Source of the DNA: Blastocladiella britannica
Lineage: Eukaryota > Blastocladiomycota > Blastocladiomycetes > Blastocladiales > Blastocladiaceae
Assembly (NCBI GenBank): GCA_025349905.2
Contig: MU624655.1
Location: 1-34,506 of the forward strand
DNA: 34,506 nt
Reading direction: 5' to 3'
Of this stretch, positions 9,146-20,078 are shown piece by piece. A program made the translations under genes and the position numbers. The notes under the pieces were generated by a model. It had not been told where the DNA came from and ran no database searches. It saw only the letters and a program-made list of their open reading frames with translations. Positions within the stretch are counted from its first letter, which is position 1; every line of letters starts with the position of its first letter.

Positions 9146-12100
9146 ATGCCGGCTGCTGCGGCTATTCCTCCCCTGCCACACCTTCCGGGACCGGCATCAC
9201 CCATTCCCGTTTCCTCCACCCGCACTTCCACTACTTCATCAACTAGCACTCGTATGGCCAAGGAGAAATCGCTGCTGGCCTCGGTCTCGGCCGCCTGCGC
9301 CCGCCGCCCTGCCGAGTCGCTGACGGCCGCGGCGCTGCTGGCCCTGGCCTGTATCGTGTACCTGGCCCGTGCCGCGCCCGGGATCCCGCTTGGGGACGCG
9401 GCGGGGACCCACCCGTTCAGCACGCGCGCCTTTTCTGCCGCCTCTGCTGCCTCATCTGCTGCCACTGTGCCTGCGCCATTGGATCGCATGGTTGCCGTTG
9501 ATACCGCCGCCTGGAAGACCTCTGCCAATGAAGATGAGAGCAAGCAAGCCCTGCTGCTGCAGGTGCGCGTGCAGCCCGCCGCCGCGTTCTCGGCCACCAC
9601 TCCCGCGGCCTTGACGGCGCTGCTGCGCGTGCAGGACCACCTGGTGTATGCGCTGCGCATTCCCGCCGATCCGGCCCCTGCATCGGCGTCGACCACGCTG
9701 TCGTATGCAGACCTGTGCGTGCCCATGATGGCCATCGACGCCCGCACCCCCAATATCGGCGTGACCCACGCCAACTGCGCTTTGCTGTCACCCCTATCAC
9801 CCTGGCACCACACGGCCGCGGTGCTGGCAGCCGACCCGGACCCGGCGCAGACCCTGGCGCGCGCGGCCGCCGCTGACCCGTCCGTCCGTGGATCGTTGGC
9901 CGACGCCGCTGGGTCCCCCGCCGCACACGCGTTCGCGGCGGCCGGAGCGTACCTTAACATGTACTTGCGCGCAGACTCGGCCGAAGACGCGGCTCGCGCG
10001 CACGCATTTGCAGCGGCGGCACGGAGGTTGGTGTTGGACGGCGGAGCCGTGATTAGTGAGGCGATGGTGACGCCCCTCCACCACCAGCAGGTCATTAAGC
10101 AGCAGTATGGGGGTCGTTTGACTGGTGGAGCGGCACACTTGAGCGCGCTGCCGGAAGCGCCGGCCTCGGACGCGGCGTCGCCGTGGGGCCGCGTGCGCGC
10201 GCGTCTGGCCCGTACGATTCGGGCGCTGACGGTGCTGCTGCAGCTCGTGGTCCTGGCGGAACCTGCGGACGTTGTGGTCGTGTTTGCGGCGTACGTGCTC
10301 ATGTGGGCTACGTTCGGGTACTTGTTTTACAACATGCGCAAAGTCGGATCCAAGTTTGTTCTCGGTACGCTCCTTATTTTTGCATTTTTGAAAGATTGGT
10401 ATTGACACAAATCCAATAATGTATAGGATTCTCGGTCATGGTCTACGGTGCCACGGCGCTGCTAGTGTCTCTGACCGTCACCCAGGTGCTGCACATGCCG
10501 CTGTCGGTGATCATGCTGGCCGAAGCCACGCCGTTCCTGGTCATCACCGTCGGGTTCGAGCGCCCCTACATTTTGGCAAAGGCCGTGCAGCTCGCGCAGT
10601 CAGAGGACGGCGACGACGCCGCACCCCTCGACATCCCCGCCAAGGTCGCTACTGGCGTGGCGGCTGTCGGGCCCGGGATGGCGCGCGACTTGGCAGCCGA
10701 AATCGCGGTCTTGTCGCTGGGCGCCGTCTCGGGAGTCAGTGGACTGTCCGAGTTTTGCTTGCTGGGTGCACTGATTCTGGCGTTCGATGGCGTTGCCATG
10801 TTTACAGTGTTTGTGAGTGTGGTCGCGTTGCACTTGGAACGCAATGGAGCGCCGGTGGTGCCGTCGATTGTTGTTGCGCCCACGTCGGCGGTGGCGACCA
10901 TGGCATCGCCGTCCAAACTGGGCAGTCGTGTTGTTGCATCGCCCAAACCATCGTCGTCGGTCACCTCCAAGTCGTCCAAATCATCATCGACCCCGACGTC
11001 GCTCGTGTCGTCGCTCAAACTGGCGATGCTGGTGGCCGTGGTCGCCACGCAGCTCTACAGCTACTTTGGCACATCATCCACAACGACAACCACATCACCC
11101 TTGGCCAAAGTGTCCGAAGCGCCATTTCTGTCGTTGACCCCGGCCGAATCGTCCCGCGCATCGCTGGCCGCCCGCCACGCGTCCTCCGCGGCCGCCAGTC
11201 TCGCCGCCGACCACCTGCAGGTGCCTGTCACATGGGCCCGCGACCACTTGCCCGCTGGGACCGTGGTGGCGGCGGTGGCTGAGCCCGTGCGTATCTTGCT
11301 GCGTGGGCCACAGGCCGACGCCCATTACTACACTGGATCAATGTCGGCGGTAGGTGGAGCTGCTGGAACGGCGGCGCCAGCCCGAGACTCGATCTGGGAC
11401 CGGTGGGAGGTAGTGGCGCTGCTGGCGGCATCGGTCGCGCTGAATGCGGCGGCGCTGTTCCGTGGAGACCGGATTCAGGCGGCCGCCCCGGCGCCGACTC
11501 ATCGCTCGACTATTTCGGCTCCTTCTACTGCAGCTACTTCCGTGCCTCGGTCACCGGCAAAGCGGGTCGCAGTGGCTGCAGCAGCGGCATCGTCGCCCTT
11601 GGTCCACTCCACTCATTCTGTCACTGCAACAACGGCGATGGTGGCGTCCACTTCGTCGTCGACCCTGGCTGTCCCAATGATTGCGGAACGTACTTTCGCA
11701 GCAGCGCCGCCGGCGACAGTGGTGGTTGCCGCCGCTTGCTCAATGCTCCCTGACCCCGTCAAACCCGTGGGTACCACCCCTGCTGTTGTCATCGAAAGTA
11801 GCGCGCCAGCCGTCCCGCTGGTGTCGCGCACCGACGACGAGCTGGTAGCTATGGTCGGCGCCGGATCGCTTCCGTTCCATGCGCTCGAGACGCGGCTGGA
11901 CAAGGACTACGAGCGCGCGGTGGGCGTGCGTCGGCGCGCGCTCGACGCGCACCTGGACAAACTCAACGGTCCCACCAAGTCCCTGGCCGTCCGCCCGGTC
12001 GGGCCCTCGGCCCTGCCCGTCGCCGGGTACCGGTACGACCAAGTAGCGGGCGCGTGCTGCGAGAACGTGATCGGGTACTTGCCGCTACCCGTGGGCGTCG

Positions 12101-13296
12101 CGGGGCCATACAAGGTCGACGGCGAGTACATGTACGTGCCCATGGCCACCACCGAGGGTTGCCTGGTGGCGTCGGCGTCGCGCGGATGTAAAGCGATTTC
12201 GATGTCAGGCGGCGCGCTGACGGTCTTGACCAAGGACGGAATGACGCGGGGTCCGTGTATCGAGTTCCCGGACGTGGCGGCGGCGGCCGCGTGCCGCGTG
12301 TGGCTTGAGTCAGACGTCGGGTACGTGGCCGTCAAGGCCGCGTTCGACGGGACGTCGCGGTTCGCGAGGCTGCAGCGGCTGCAGTGCGCGGTCGCCGGGC
12401 GACTGCTGTACGTCCGGTTCACCACCGTCACGGGCGACGCCATGGGCATGAACATGATTTCCAAAGGGTGCGAGGCCGGGCTCGCGTTGCTGGTGCGCGA
12501 GTTCCCGACCGCCCATGTCGTCGCATTGTCCGGCAATTACTGTACCGACAAGAAACCGGCGGCGATCAACTGGATCGAGGGCCGCGGGAAATCGGTGGTG
12601 GCGTCGGCCCGGGTCACCGCCAAAATCGTGCGGACGGTGCTCAAGACGTCGGTCGAGGCCCTGGTCGCCGTCAATACCAAGAAGAACCTGATTGGATCGG
12701 CCATGGCCGGATCCATTGGCGGATTTAACGCGCACGCGGCCAATATCTTGACCGCCGTGTACTTGGCCACGGGCCAGGACCCGGCTCAGAACGTTGAGTC
12801 GTCGCAGTGCATCACGCTCATGGAACCGATCCCGTCGCTTGACGAGGACGCCGACCACGACGATGCGTACGATTTGCTCGTGTCGGTGACCATGCCGTGC
12901 ATTGAAGTCGGGACTGTGGGGGGCGGGACGTCGCTGGCGCCGCAGGCGGCGATGCTGGAAATGCTCGGATGCCGGGGAGCCCACCCGACGAGTCCGGGGG
13001 CTAACGCGCAGCGGCTCGCGCGCATTGTTGCCGCCGCGGTCATGGCGGGAGAACTGTCGCTGTTGGCAGCGCTGGCGGCGGGGCACTTGGTCAAGTCGCA
13101 CATGCAGCACAACCGCAAGGCGCCCATCGCTGCTGTTGCTGCTCCAGTTAGTGCGGTTGTCGAGACTGCAGAGTTGGCGCGGCCAGAGGTCCCGCGCGGC
13201 GGATCCGACGCGGATCTGATGGTTCTGCCGGCGCCGGCGGCCGAGGATGGCGCTGCGACCGCGGCACCGATTGTTGGGACTTGCATCAAGTCGTAA
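9146..13296 (+). CDS. HMG1: 3-hydroxy-3-methylglutaryl-CoA reductase (class I, ER membrane)
   Basis: Two exons, 9146-10364 and 10427-13296, with a 62-nt intron, giving 1362 residues. It makes mevalonate from HMG-CoA with two NADPH, the committed step of sterol and isoprenoid synthesis. The N-terminal half has several hydrophobic segments, one near residues 55-75 and a cluster at about 375-460 that includes the sterol-sensing-like part split by the intron ([18 protein letters not shown]). A long low-complexity linker follows. The catalytic domain spans about 900-1310 with [25 protein letters not shown] and [12 protein letters not shown]. Catalytic residues visible are Glu983 (TTEGC), Lys1115 (DKKPAAINW), Asp1191 (GQDPAQN) and His1298 (KSHMQHNR). 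It is longer than the roughly 1050-residue yeast enzymes, mostly through the linkers. ATG 9254 (MAKEKSLL) is an alternative start that trims 36 residues. Confidence 0.96.
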
Positions 13297-13653
13297 TCTG
13301 TCTCTTTTGTTATATATTTATATTTTTTTATTGATCAACTGTCAAATGGTGTTTGCGGGGGAATATTTGCTTGTGGCTGCTATTCGACATGCATGTTCAT
13401 GTTAATGGCCTGAAACATCCATTCCGCCATTTGCGAAGGCAAGCCAACAATGACTTGCCCACGATATGCATATGCCGACAGCCGGGAACCGCGGAATTGG
13501 GGGCAAGGATAGCGCCACCGAAGTTATTTCGTCCCCAGCAGTGTTGGCGAGGGCCGTGCTCGTGCAGCACATAAGAGCAGCCCAAAAACCCTTCGCCCAC
13601 TTTCTCTTTCGCGAGGCAATACCCCCCGACCCTTTATATAGAATCTGATAGAT
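13297..13653. other. Intergenic region, HMGR to S1/P1 nuclease
   Basis: 357 bp. The HMGR end is AT-rich (TTATATATTTATATTTTTTTATT, 13310-13332) and suits 3'-end formation. The centre is unremarkable, and the right side holds the nuclease promoter. No gene or RNA was recognised. Confidence 0.4.
13635..13640 (+). promoter_or_regulatory. TATATA element upstream of the nuclease gene
   Basis: TATATA in CCTTTATATAG, only 13 nt before the ATG at 13654. If this is the functional TATA box, transcription would begin inside the annotated leader and the later in-frame Met12 (13687) could be the true start. It may instead simply be an AT-rich leader. Confidence 0.25.
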
Positions 13654-14854
13654 ATGACTACGTCCAACAAGACTCTTCTGGTGCTGATGGCCGTGCTGGC
13701 GGTGTTTGTGTCGTCGGCGACCGCCTGGGGCGCCAAGGGCCACCAGATCGTGGCCGAGCTCGCGCACAGCAACTTGCTGCCGACTGCCCAGCGTACCGTC
13801 GACACCATTGTCAGCTTTGCGGCGGCTCAGGGCATTTACGCCAACTTGACCGACGCGGCCGTGTACCCCGACCGTAACGTACGAATGCCTTTTTCTTCTT
13901 GTAGTGATTGAATGGGAAGACACTTACCTTTTTCGTTGGACAGCGCACCGCTGGCGGTGGCACTTTCGGCTCGCACTTCATCAACTACGTACGTTTTTCC
14001 CCCCACCATGATCAACACATGAAAAGTCTCACTTACTCACATGAATGTACTGAAGGCCGACCGTCCCGACCAGGGCAAGTGCGGCGGCGACGCGCTGGCG
14101 ATCCCGGCCGACTGCAACGGCGACAAGGGCTGCGTGACCACCGCCATTGGCAAGTTCTCGCGCCAGCTGGCGTTGTCGACGCCCAAGTCGGTCGAGGCCG
14201 CCAACGCTCTGGCGCTCCTGATCCACGTATGTTTTCATCTTTCAATCCCTTTCTTTTATTGAAAACATGACAACTCAAACTACGTGATGATTTTCTTAGT
14301 ACATTGGTGATCTGTCGCAGCCCCTGCACGACTCTGGGTTCGCGCTGGGCTCGAACCAGGTGAATGCGACGTACAACGGCCAACTGATGGGCGGCGGTCT
14401 GCACCGCGTCTGGGACGTGGAGATTGTGGACACTGCGATCGCCCAGTCGTCCGAGGGGACCTACGAGTCGTTCCTGGACGATCTGACTGTATGTGTTCTC
14501 CAAAGTTTACTGCTTCTGTGATGAAAAAACACTGACACACCGTCATGAAAACAGTGGACCGCCAACCCTCTCGACGCCGACCTGTGGTGCATTCTGGTCA
14601 CCGACCCGACCAACGCCGCCGGCATTTCCAAGTGCACGACCCAGTGGGCGGTGCAGGCCGAGGCACTCAACTGCAAGACCGTGTACGGCCCCAAGTACGG
14701 TGGTGTGTCGGCCGATCTCAAGGCTACCGGGTACGCCGACGCGGTGGCGCCGGTCGCCGCTCGTCAGATCCAGCGTGCGGGGCTCCGTCTGTCAGCTCTG
14801 TTGTCCAAGATCACCATTGGACAGGCGCTGGGCGCTTGGGGCAAGGCCAAGTAA
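13654..14854 (+). CDS. Secreted S1/P1-type zinc nuclease
   Basis: Five exons, 13654-13878, 13944-13988 (only 45 nt), 14056-14226, 14300-14488 and 14555-14854, giving 309 residues. The signal peptide ends near residue 24, so the mature chain starts with Trp25. This fits the S1/P1 family, where the N-terminal Trp and a nearby His (WGAKGHQIVAELA, His30) bind zinc. Further conserved segments are GSHFINY (metal and substrate region, made by the tiny exon 2), YIGDLSQPLHDSGF and HRVWD, which hold the other His/Asp ligands of the trinuclear zinc site. By family knowledge it degrades single-stranded DNA and RNA and removes 3' phosphates. A secreted form suits phosphate and nucleotide scavenging by a saprobe or parasite. 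It is convergent with the phosphotransferase gene, with 87 bp between stop codons. Confidence 0.9.
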
Positions 14855-14941
14855 AGTGTGTTGCTTTGCTTTGACTCAAAAAAAATACAATGCGAATTGC
14901 TTGCAAGATAATACAATGATGTTTTAGAAGCAAAATTCGTT

Positions 14942-16553
14942 TCAATCGGCCTTGGGCTTTTGCGGGTGCTTGATGGTCAGGCACCAGATGTCCAGGAACT
15001 GGCAAATGTCGGCAATCACGCCCAGCGCAAACTTGGCGTACAGCGTGGCCGCAAACCCGAACGCCGTCCACAGCAGCACCACATCGTACTCGACCGGGAT
15101 CAGGCGGACCCTATATCACCAATGTGGTCAGTCCATGATCTTATACCAAACAAGAAGAAAAAAAGTACACACCCAAACACCACCCCAATCACCGCATTCG
15201 CAGCGCCAACCCCACTCGGCACCCACATGGGCGAAATCCACGGGTACGGCGCGTGGACAACGTGCGCGGTAATGATCCCGCCGACCAAGTGCCCGAACGC
15301 AAACGTAATGTACAGCGACAACGGCACCATCCCTCCGCCGGCCAGAATGCCCTCGGGGTTCCCCGCAACCCACACTGCCACCAGCGCTACGGACACGACA
15401 AAGGGTGCCAGGCGCAACAAGGGGACCGTGGATGACTCTCCGTGGCCCCGGCTCGCGCGGATCACGTTGCCGGCTGACCCGTAGATGTTGAAGCAAATGA
15501 TTGCCAGGCCCAAGTACATGGACATGTGCATCAAGGTGAGGCCGGTCCCGGTACCAAAGGGCTCGTAGGCCCACATTTCGCGGCCAAAGACGCCCGTGGT
15601 CAGCAGAACACTCACGACAATAAGGATGCCTTCCACGGGACCGCTGATGGCGCCGAGGTGCAAAATGCCGGTGTGATACTCTTCCCAGGTGCTCAGGAAG
15701 AAGTTGGCAAGGGCTTTTTGTGTTGTTTTTGTGTAAGTGTCACGGATTCAAAGGAAAAGTTGGAAAGTAATAACGCACCAGAGCCCATGCTCACGAGCAT
15801 CCACCACGATTTGCCGTAGCCCAGCACCGGTGCAAGGGTAATCACGGACATCTGTAAAAAAAAATTGTCAATTGGACATATTGGCCGTTGATATTAGCAG
15901 AAAAAAAAAAAGCGCATACAGTGGTGTTGAGGGCATCGCAGCCATGATCAAACATCTCTCCGAGCGGGCCCGACTGGCCCGTGCGCCGCGCCTGCTTGCC
16001 ATCGACTAGTAATATCGTTATTGGTGAGCGATCCTACTTCAAATGCTCCGACGAAAAAAAAAAATACATACTGGCGTCCAGACTCTGGTACAAAAAGAGA
16101 CCGATTCCAAAGCTGTCATAGATTCTTCCCAATAAGAATGCGACTGAAGTCCATAAAAAGAAAGGAGAACCGTACAAGAAATAGCACCAACGAGGCAGAG
16201 GCTCGGTAAGGTCAGGCGAAAACCACAGCGTCAGGCACAAGTTGGCAACAATGAATCCGAATCCGATCAGCGTGACGAGATTTGGGCTGTTAATTCAACA
16301 ATTTTAAGCACAGGGTCCAAGGCCATCGAAGAAGAAAAAAAAAAGACAGAACGACATACGCCATCCACATGGGCACCAGCGTGATCAGCCAGTTCCAGTA
16401 CGGCTGCAAAATGTACTTGGACACCAGCGAGTGGTCGGCGCCGGCGTACGTGTACTTGTGCAGGTTGGGCAGCAGCTCGGCCGGGATGTACCGCGTCTTG
16501 GTCGGGGTGGCAACCGCCCTGGCCGCCTTTTTATCGGTCGTCGGAGGGGCCAT
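14942..16553 (-). CDS. EPT1: CDP-alcohol phosphotransferase (choline/ethanolamine phosphotransferase)
   Basis: Seven exons on the minus strand: 16553-16360, 16286-16176, 16112-16072 (41 nt), 16005-15920, 15851-15779, 15713-15173 and 15110-14942, giving 404 residues, the usual length for Cpt1/Ept1. Introns are 62-73 nt. The N-terminus [20 protein letters not shown] and [13 protein letters not shown] is characteristic of eukaryotic enzymes. The catalytic CDP-alcohol motif D-G-x2-A-R-x8-G-x3-D-x3-D is complete at Asp117 to Asp139 and spans the exon 3/4 junction. Several membrane helices follow, ending in a Lys-rich tail ([10 protein letters not shown]). It transfers phosphocholine or phosphoethanolamine from the CDP form to diacylglycerol in the ER/Golgi, the last Kennedy-pathway step. 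Base choice cannot be read with confidence, so the symbol is indicative. Intron 2 (63 nt) is in frame without stops. Confidence 0.93.
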
Positions 16554-16791
16554 TGTTATTGTTGGTGTTGTCTGCGTCGTTTTTCGCGTCGTGCCGCCAA
16601 AGGAAGAGAGGCGTACTTTTGTGTTTGCGGCACAATACCTTTTGACCCCGGCCTCACATGACTATAATCTGGGAAAAATACCATTGGGAAACCATCCAAC
16701 CGATCCCTTCTTCGGAACATCCGATCCGACTACGAATGCCCACCCTTTAAAAACTCATCAATAACGAAATAAACGATAATATCCCGCCCAA
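16554..16791. promoter_or_regulatory. Divergent promoter, phosphotransferase / orphan membrane protein
   Basis: 238 bp between two divergent start codons, so both genes must be driven from here. The right part carries CCCTTTAAAAACTC (about 16743-16756), a TATA-like run some 40 nt before the ATG at 16792. Confidence 0.45.
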
Positions 16792-17988
16792 ATGACGATG
16801 CCGGCCGCCTGCCCGTCGTCGGCCGCGAGCCTCCTGGTTCCGCTCGCCAACGCCATCCCGCGCATTGCGCTTGCCATTGGCCTCGGATCACTCACACACG
16901 CGACGGCGCGGCCGCCATGGGTTGCCGCCGCCGTCTCACTTGAGGCTCTCCGACTGGTACTGCGCGTCGACGAGCCGTGCGCGTGCACGTCGTGGCCGGC
17001 GGCACTGTACTTGTGCACGACGGTCGCAGTGTATGTCGGGTGGTCTTTGGCGGTCTTTTATTATGGACGGGTTGCTGCCGATCCCCTGATGGCGGATCGC
17101 GCGTCGGAGATATTCGATGGAGGAATGCTGGGATCCGACGTCGCCAATGACCCTCGACCCACTTCGGTAGCTGCTCCTGACGACGTTCCTGATGCAGGAA
17201 AGGAAGACTATGAAGCAGAGCGCAACTTGCTCCTTTCGGCAGTAAAGAGCAATAGCGGTGTCGAGGACGAGCAGCAGCAGTTCTTTGAGGCGGTCGAGGA
17301 CCCCGTCCCGTCGCTCCCTCCGCCGTCGTTTGTGTCGGCGTTCGAGCTCGGCCACCCCGAGACCACTGTGACGCTTCCCGCGGCGGCTGCCATTACCCAC
17401 AGTATGCTCCACACCACCCCAGCGACAGCAAAGCGCTTGATTGCGTCCGGACGCAAACCCGACGTGCTAGTCCCAGTGCTCCCGCAACCCATGTCGCTTC
17501 TGTCGCCCACGACCTGGGCCGAGTCCGCATCGGTCCTCAACGACTTGGCGGCCTGGTATCACCCTGCGACACCGACAACTGTAACGACACCACCCCCTCC
17601 GCCGAACATGCCCACGGACTTCGACCCCGCACCCCGCCACTTCCACACCATGCACTCGGGCATCCCGAGCCCGCCGCTGGGCGAGTCGTTCGGGTCCAGT
17701 GCGCTGGCGGACCGGTCGGCGGCGGGATTGTTGTTAAGGCGAAGATACCTCGATGCGGCGGCGTCCGAGCCGCAAGTCAATGGCGCGACCGATGACTTGT
17801 CGTTTGCCCATGAGCGGCACCCGCGGTCGGAGAGCGGGTCGGGGATGGTGGATTTGGGCCAGGGAAGGATGGAAAGCGCGTACAAGCTGTTGTCGACGGC
17901 CACAATCCGGCCGGCACCTTTGCCTCCACTCCCTTTATTGGCCACTTCATCGGCTTCGGCTTCGTCTTCGTCGCCAACGCAGCAATAG
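16792..17988 (+). CDS. Hypothetical membrane-anchored protein, Pro/Ser-rich
   Basis: Single-exon 398-residue protein that I do not recognise. The first 95 residues contain two hydrophobic stretches (about 11-35 and 68-91, the latter YLCTTVAVYVGWSLAVFYYG) with a Cys pair (PCACTSW) between them. The remainder is predicted disordered, with acidic stretches at about 130-165 (EDYEAERNLL, VEDEQQQFFEAVEDPVPSLPP), Pro/Thr runs (PPPPPN) and a Ser/Ala tail. An N-terminal membrane anchor and a cytoplasmic or lumenal tail is inferred. Codon use is GC-rich like the neighbours, which supports a real gene. ATG 16798 is only two codons further and cannot be excluded. It shares its promoter region with the phosphotransferase gene, which may or may not mean shared control. 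Confidence 0.7.
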   Translation: MTMPAACPSSAASLLVPLANAIPRIALAIGLGSLTHATARPPWVAAAVSLEALRLVLRVDEPCACTSWPAALYLCTTVAVYVGWSLAVFYYGRVAADPLMADRASEIFDGGMLGSDVANDPRPTSVAAPDDVPDAGKEDYEAERNLLLSAVKSNSGVEDEQQQFFEAVEDPVPSLPPPSFVSAFELGHPETTVTLPAAAAITHSMLHTTPATAKRLIASGRKPDVLVPVLPQPMSLLSPTTWAESASVLNDLAAWYHPATPTTVTTPPPPPNMPTDFDPAPRHFHTMHSGIPSPPLGESFGSSALADRSAAGLLLRRRYLDAAASEPQVNGATDDLSFAHERHPRSESGSGMVDLGQGRMESAYKLLSTATIRPAPLPPLPLLATSSASASSSSPTQQ

Positions 17989-18052
17989 CAGCAGAAGGAT
18001 CCAGTCGCAAGGCATGCAGTTACAATTGAATACAAAAGCTTTTTTTTCTATT

Positions 18053-19963
18053 CTATTCCACCTCCACCCACCGCACAGTCAACCCATACACCCGGCAAAT
18101 CTCCACCGCCAAGTCGCGGTGATGCTGCTGCATCTTCTTGGGCCAAAGTCCCACGGGATCCACCCTTTCGCGCGCCAGCACTTGTGCCCACCAGGTAAAC
18201 ACGGCGATCTTGCCATCCACCATCGCGGTCGACATGTAAGGGATGTAGTACAGCCCGACCACGTAGTGGATCAAGCGCTCACCAGTGCGGGTATGGTACG
18301 TGCGCCACCACTCGAGCATTGTCATTGACCCGCGCTCGCTGGCGGCCGCGAACCCGTCGTCGACAAAACGAGGAATGGGGTCCGACGGACACGTGGAGGC
18401 GATTAGCTGGAGCCAGAACTCGGCGATGCGTGGCGACTCGCTACACGCCAACAGTGGCAAATAGCTGCGAAGGGAAAGTTGAGAGTCCGGGCGCGTGCGA
18501 ACAAACTCGGCCCACGTTTCGAGGAACTCGACCGCGCCGACCTGAGACGCAGTGGTTAACGACGAGTACTGCATGCCGCTGAAATCCAGAATGTGCTCCC
18601 GGTAACACCATACGATAGCGTCAAAGCTCTCCTTTTTCAACGCGCCTTGGACGACAGGGCTGAGAGCCATTGGGAGACGACGCGACAGCGGGTCAGAGAG
18701 CCGCGCCCGCAACCACTCGAGCGAGCGCACCTGGTTTGCGACCAGTGCCGCTTCCCACAGCTCGGCGCGAATCACTGGGGTTACGCCGGTTTGCACGTAT
18801 CGATCCCACATGCAGTCCAGGACCGCGATATTTCCAGCCGCCGATAAGTCTCTGGACACGTTGCCTCCAAACCACAACGTCTCATTGCGCGCGGCGGCGT
18901 GCGCGACCCACCAGCCAAAGACATCGACCGACAGATCGGGCTCGGTCGGGTAGTATGGGTCCGGGGTCGTCCAGTCCGGGATCATGCTCATGTCTTGTTG
19001 TTCGTCCTGGCAGAAGAGAAGTCCAGCGTCCGACTGCGCTTTGAGCCACTGTACGAGCGCCAGCGACGTGCCGTGCTGCGATCCGCCTCGGAACCCTCGA
19101 AGCGTGCAGAATGGCACTTGGTCCGTTGTCAGGTCGGAATCAGCTTTAGTGGTGGCGCGGCAGTACGTGTCCCACCACCACAGCACCGTCCCCAAATGCC
19201 CGTTCCGCAGCGCTGTGTCGACGCACCCGTGGTAGTGAGCGAACAGGTGCCCTTCACCGCTGGAACGCATGGACTGGGTCCAGAACCAGTCCAGCACCTC
19301 GCGGCCGTGACCGTACGCGCACACAGTTTCAAACTCGGCATCGATCCTTTCCGCAGTCAATGAGTCGCGTACCAGGTCCGGTTTTAGCCACTCCAGCACC
19401 GCCAAAGAGCCACCGACCACCGCACCCTCAAAGACCCCGTGCACGTCGATCGGCGCGTAGATCGGGACAAGCCATTCGAGGACGTGCAAGTGTCCACCAC
19501 GCGTCGCACCGATCTGGAGTTCGTTGGTGATTACTGTCGATGCTGACGACCATGGGCCCGAAATAAACCATTGAATGGCCGATAACCGGCCTGTAAATCC
19601 GATCGCATCGGCTAGTCGCGGCGACTGCCAGTCCAGGGCGGTCGGAAACCCGCCGATTGGGTCATACGTTTGACGGCACCATGCCAGCACGTCGAGGTCG
19701 TTGGCGCGGGCGGCGGCAAGAATGACTTCGAATAAGGCATCGGATACAACCCCGGGAGGGTACTGCTGGAGAATGCGCACGCCGCCTCCGTGGGTAACGA
19801 CAGATGTCGCTGGGAATACGTGCGTCCAGTGTTGGAGGAGGGCGCGCGTCAGGACCTGTGATATGGGTGGCCACACATCCAGCACTGCGACGGCCTCGGT
19901 GGCGGATGGAGCGAAACGGACGCAACCGATCAGGATCGGAGGGTAGAGGTCCGGGATCAACAT
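18053..19963 (-). CDS. Trp-rich ankyrin-like repeat protein (blastoclad expanded family)
   Basis: Single-exon 636-residue protein built from about 14 helical repeats with a loose signature G-x-(L/I)-x-V-L-(E/D)-W-(L/W/F). Examples are LDVLAWCRQTY, LHVLEWLVPIY, LAVLEWLKPD, REVLDWFWTQ, LGTVLWWWDTY, VRSLEWLRARL, MTMLEWWRTYH and IAVFTWWAQVL. The hydrophobic/Trp face repeats roughly every 35-45 residues, like degenerate ankyrin repeats. There is no signal peptide, membrane segment or catalytic motif. The N-terminal 60 residues (IPDLYPPILIGC) could be a degenerate F-box-like helix bundle, which I cannot confirm. From memory, large families of such proteins occur in blastocladiomycete genomes, and similar ones are known in giant viruses. 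The likely role is protein binding, with partner unknown. It is divergent from the ATP-grasp gene with 147 bp between starts, and convergent with the orphan gene at its 3' end (64 bp). Confidence 0.75.
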   Translation of the reverse strand: MLIPDLYPPILIGCVRFAPSATEAVAVLDVWPPISQVLTRALLQHWTHVFPATSVVTHGGGVRILQQYPPGVVSDALFEVILAAARANDLDVLAWCRQTYDPIGGFPTALDWQSPRLADAIGFTGRLSAIQWFISGPWSSASTVITNELQIGATRGGHLHVLEWLVPIYAPIDVHGVFEGAVVGGSLAVLEWLKPDLVRDSLTAERIDAEFETVCAYGHGREVLDWFWTQSMRSSGEGHLFAHYHGCVDTALRNGHLGTVLWWWDTYCRATTKADSDLTTDQVPFCTLRGFRGGSQHGTSLALVQWLKAQSDAGLLFCQDEQQDMSMIPDWTTPDPYYPTEPDLSVDVFGWWVAHAAARNETLWFGGNVSRDLSAAGNIAVLDCMWDRYVQTGVTPVIRAELWEAALVANQVRSLEWLRARLSDPLSRRLPMALSPVVQGALKKESFDAIVWCYREHILDFSGMQYSSLTTASQVGAVEFLETWAEFVRTRPDSQLSLRSYLPLLACSESPRIAEFWLQLIASTCPSDPIPRFVDDGFAAASERGSMTMLEWWRTYHTRTGERLIHYVVGLYYIPYMSTAMVDGKIAVFTWWAQVLARERVDPVGLWPKKMQQHHRDLAVEICRVYGLTVRWVEVE

Positions 19964-20078
19964 TTAGCTGTGGTAAAGAGGGAACCTGATTCACATCAAC
20001 TCACTTTAACGTTCAGGATCCCTTGCCGCAGTATTCTTTTTTATGGCCGGATCATTCATCCTCCCTCCTCCATAGTCA

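Noticed and set aside
9103..10302. Long minus-strand ORF (399 codons) opposite HMG-CoA reductase
   Set aside because: It lies antisense to HMGR exon 1 with Ala/Ser/Arg-rich low-complexity content and no family resemblance.
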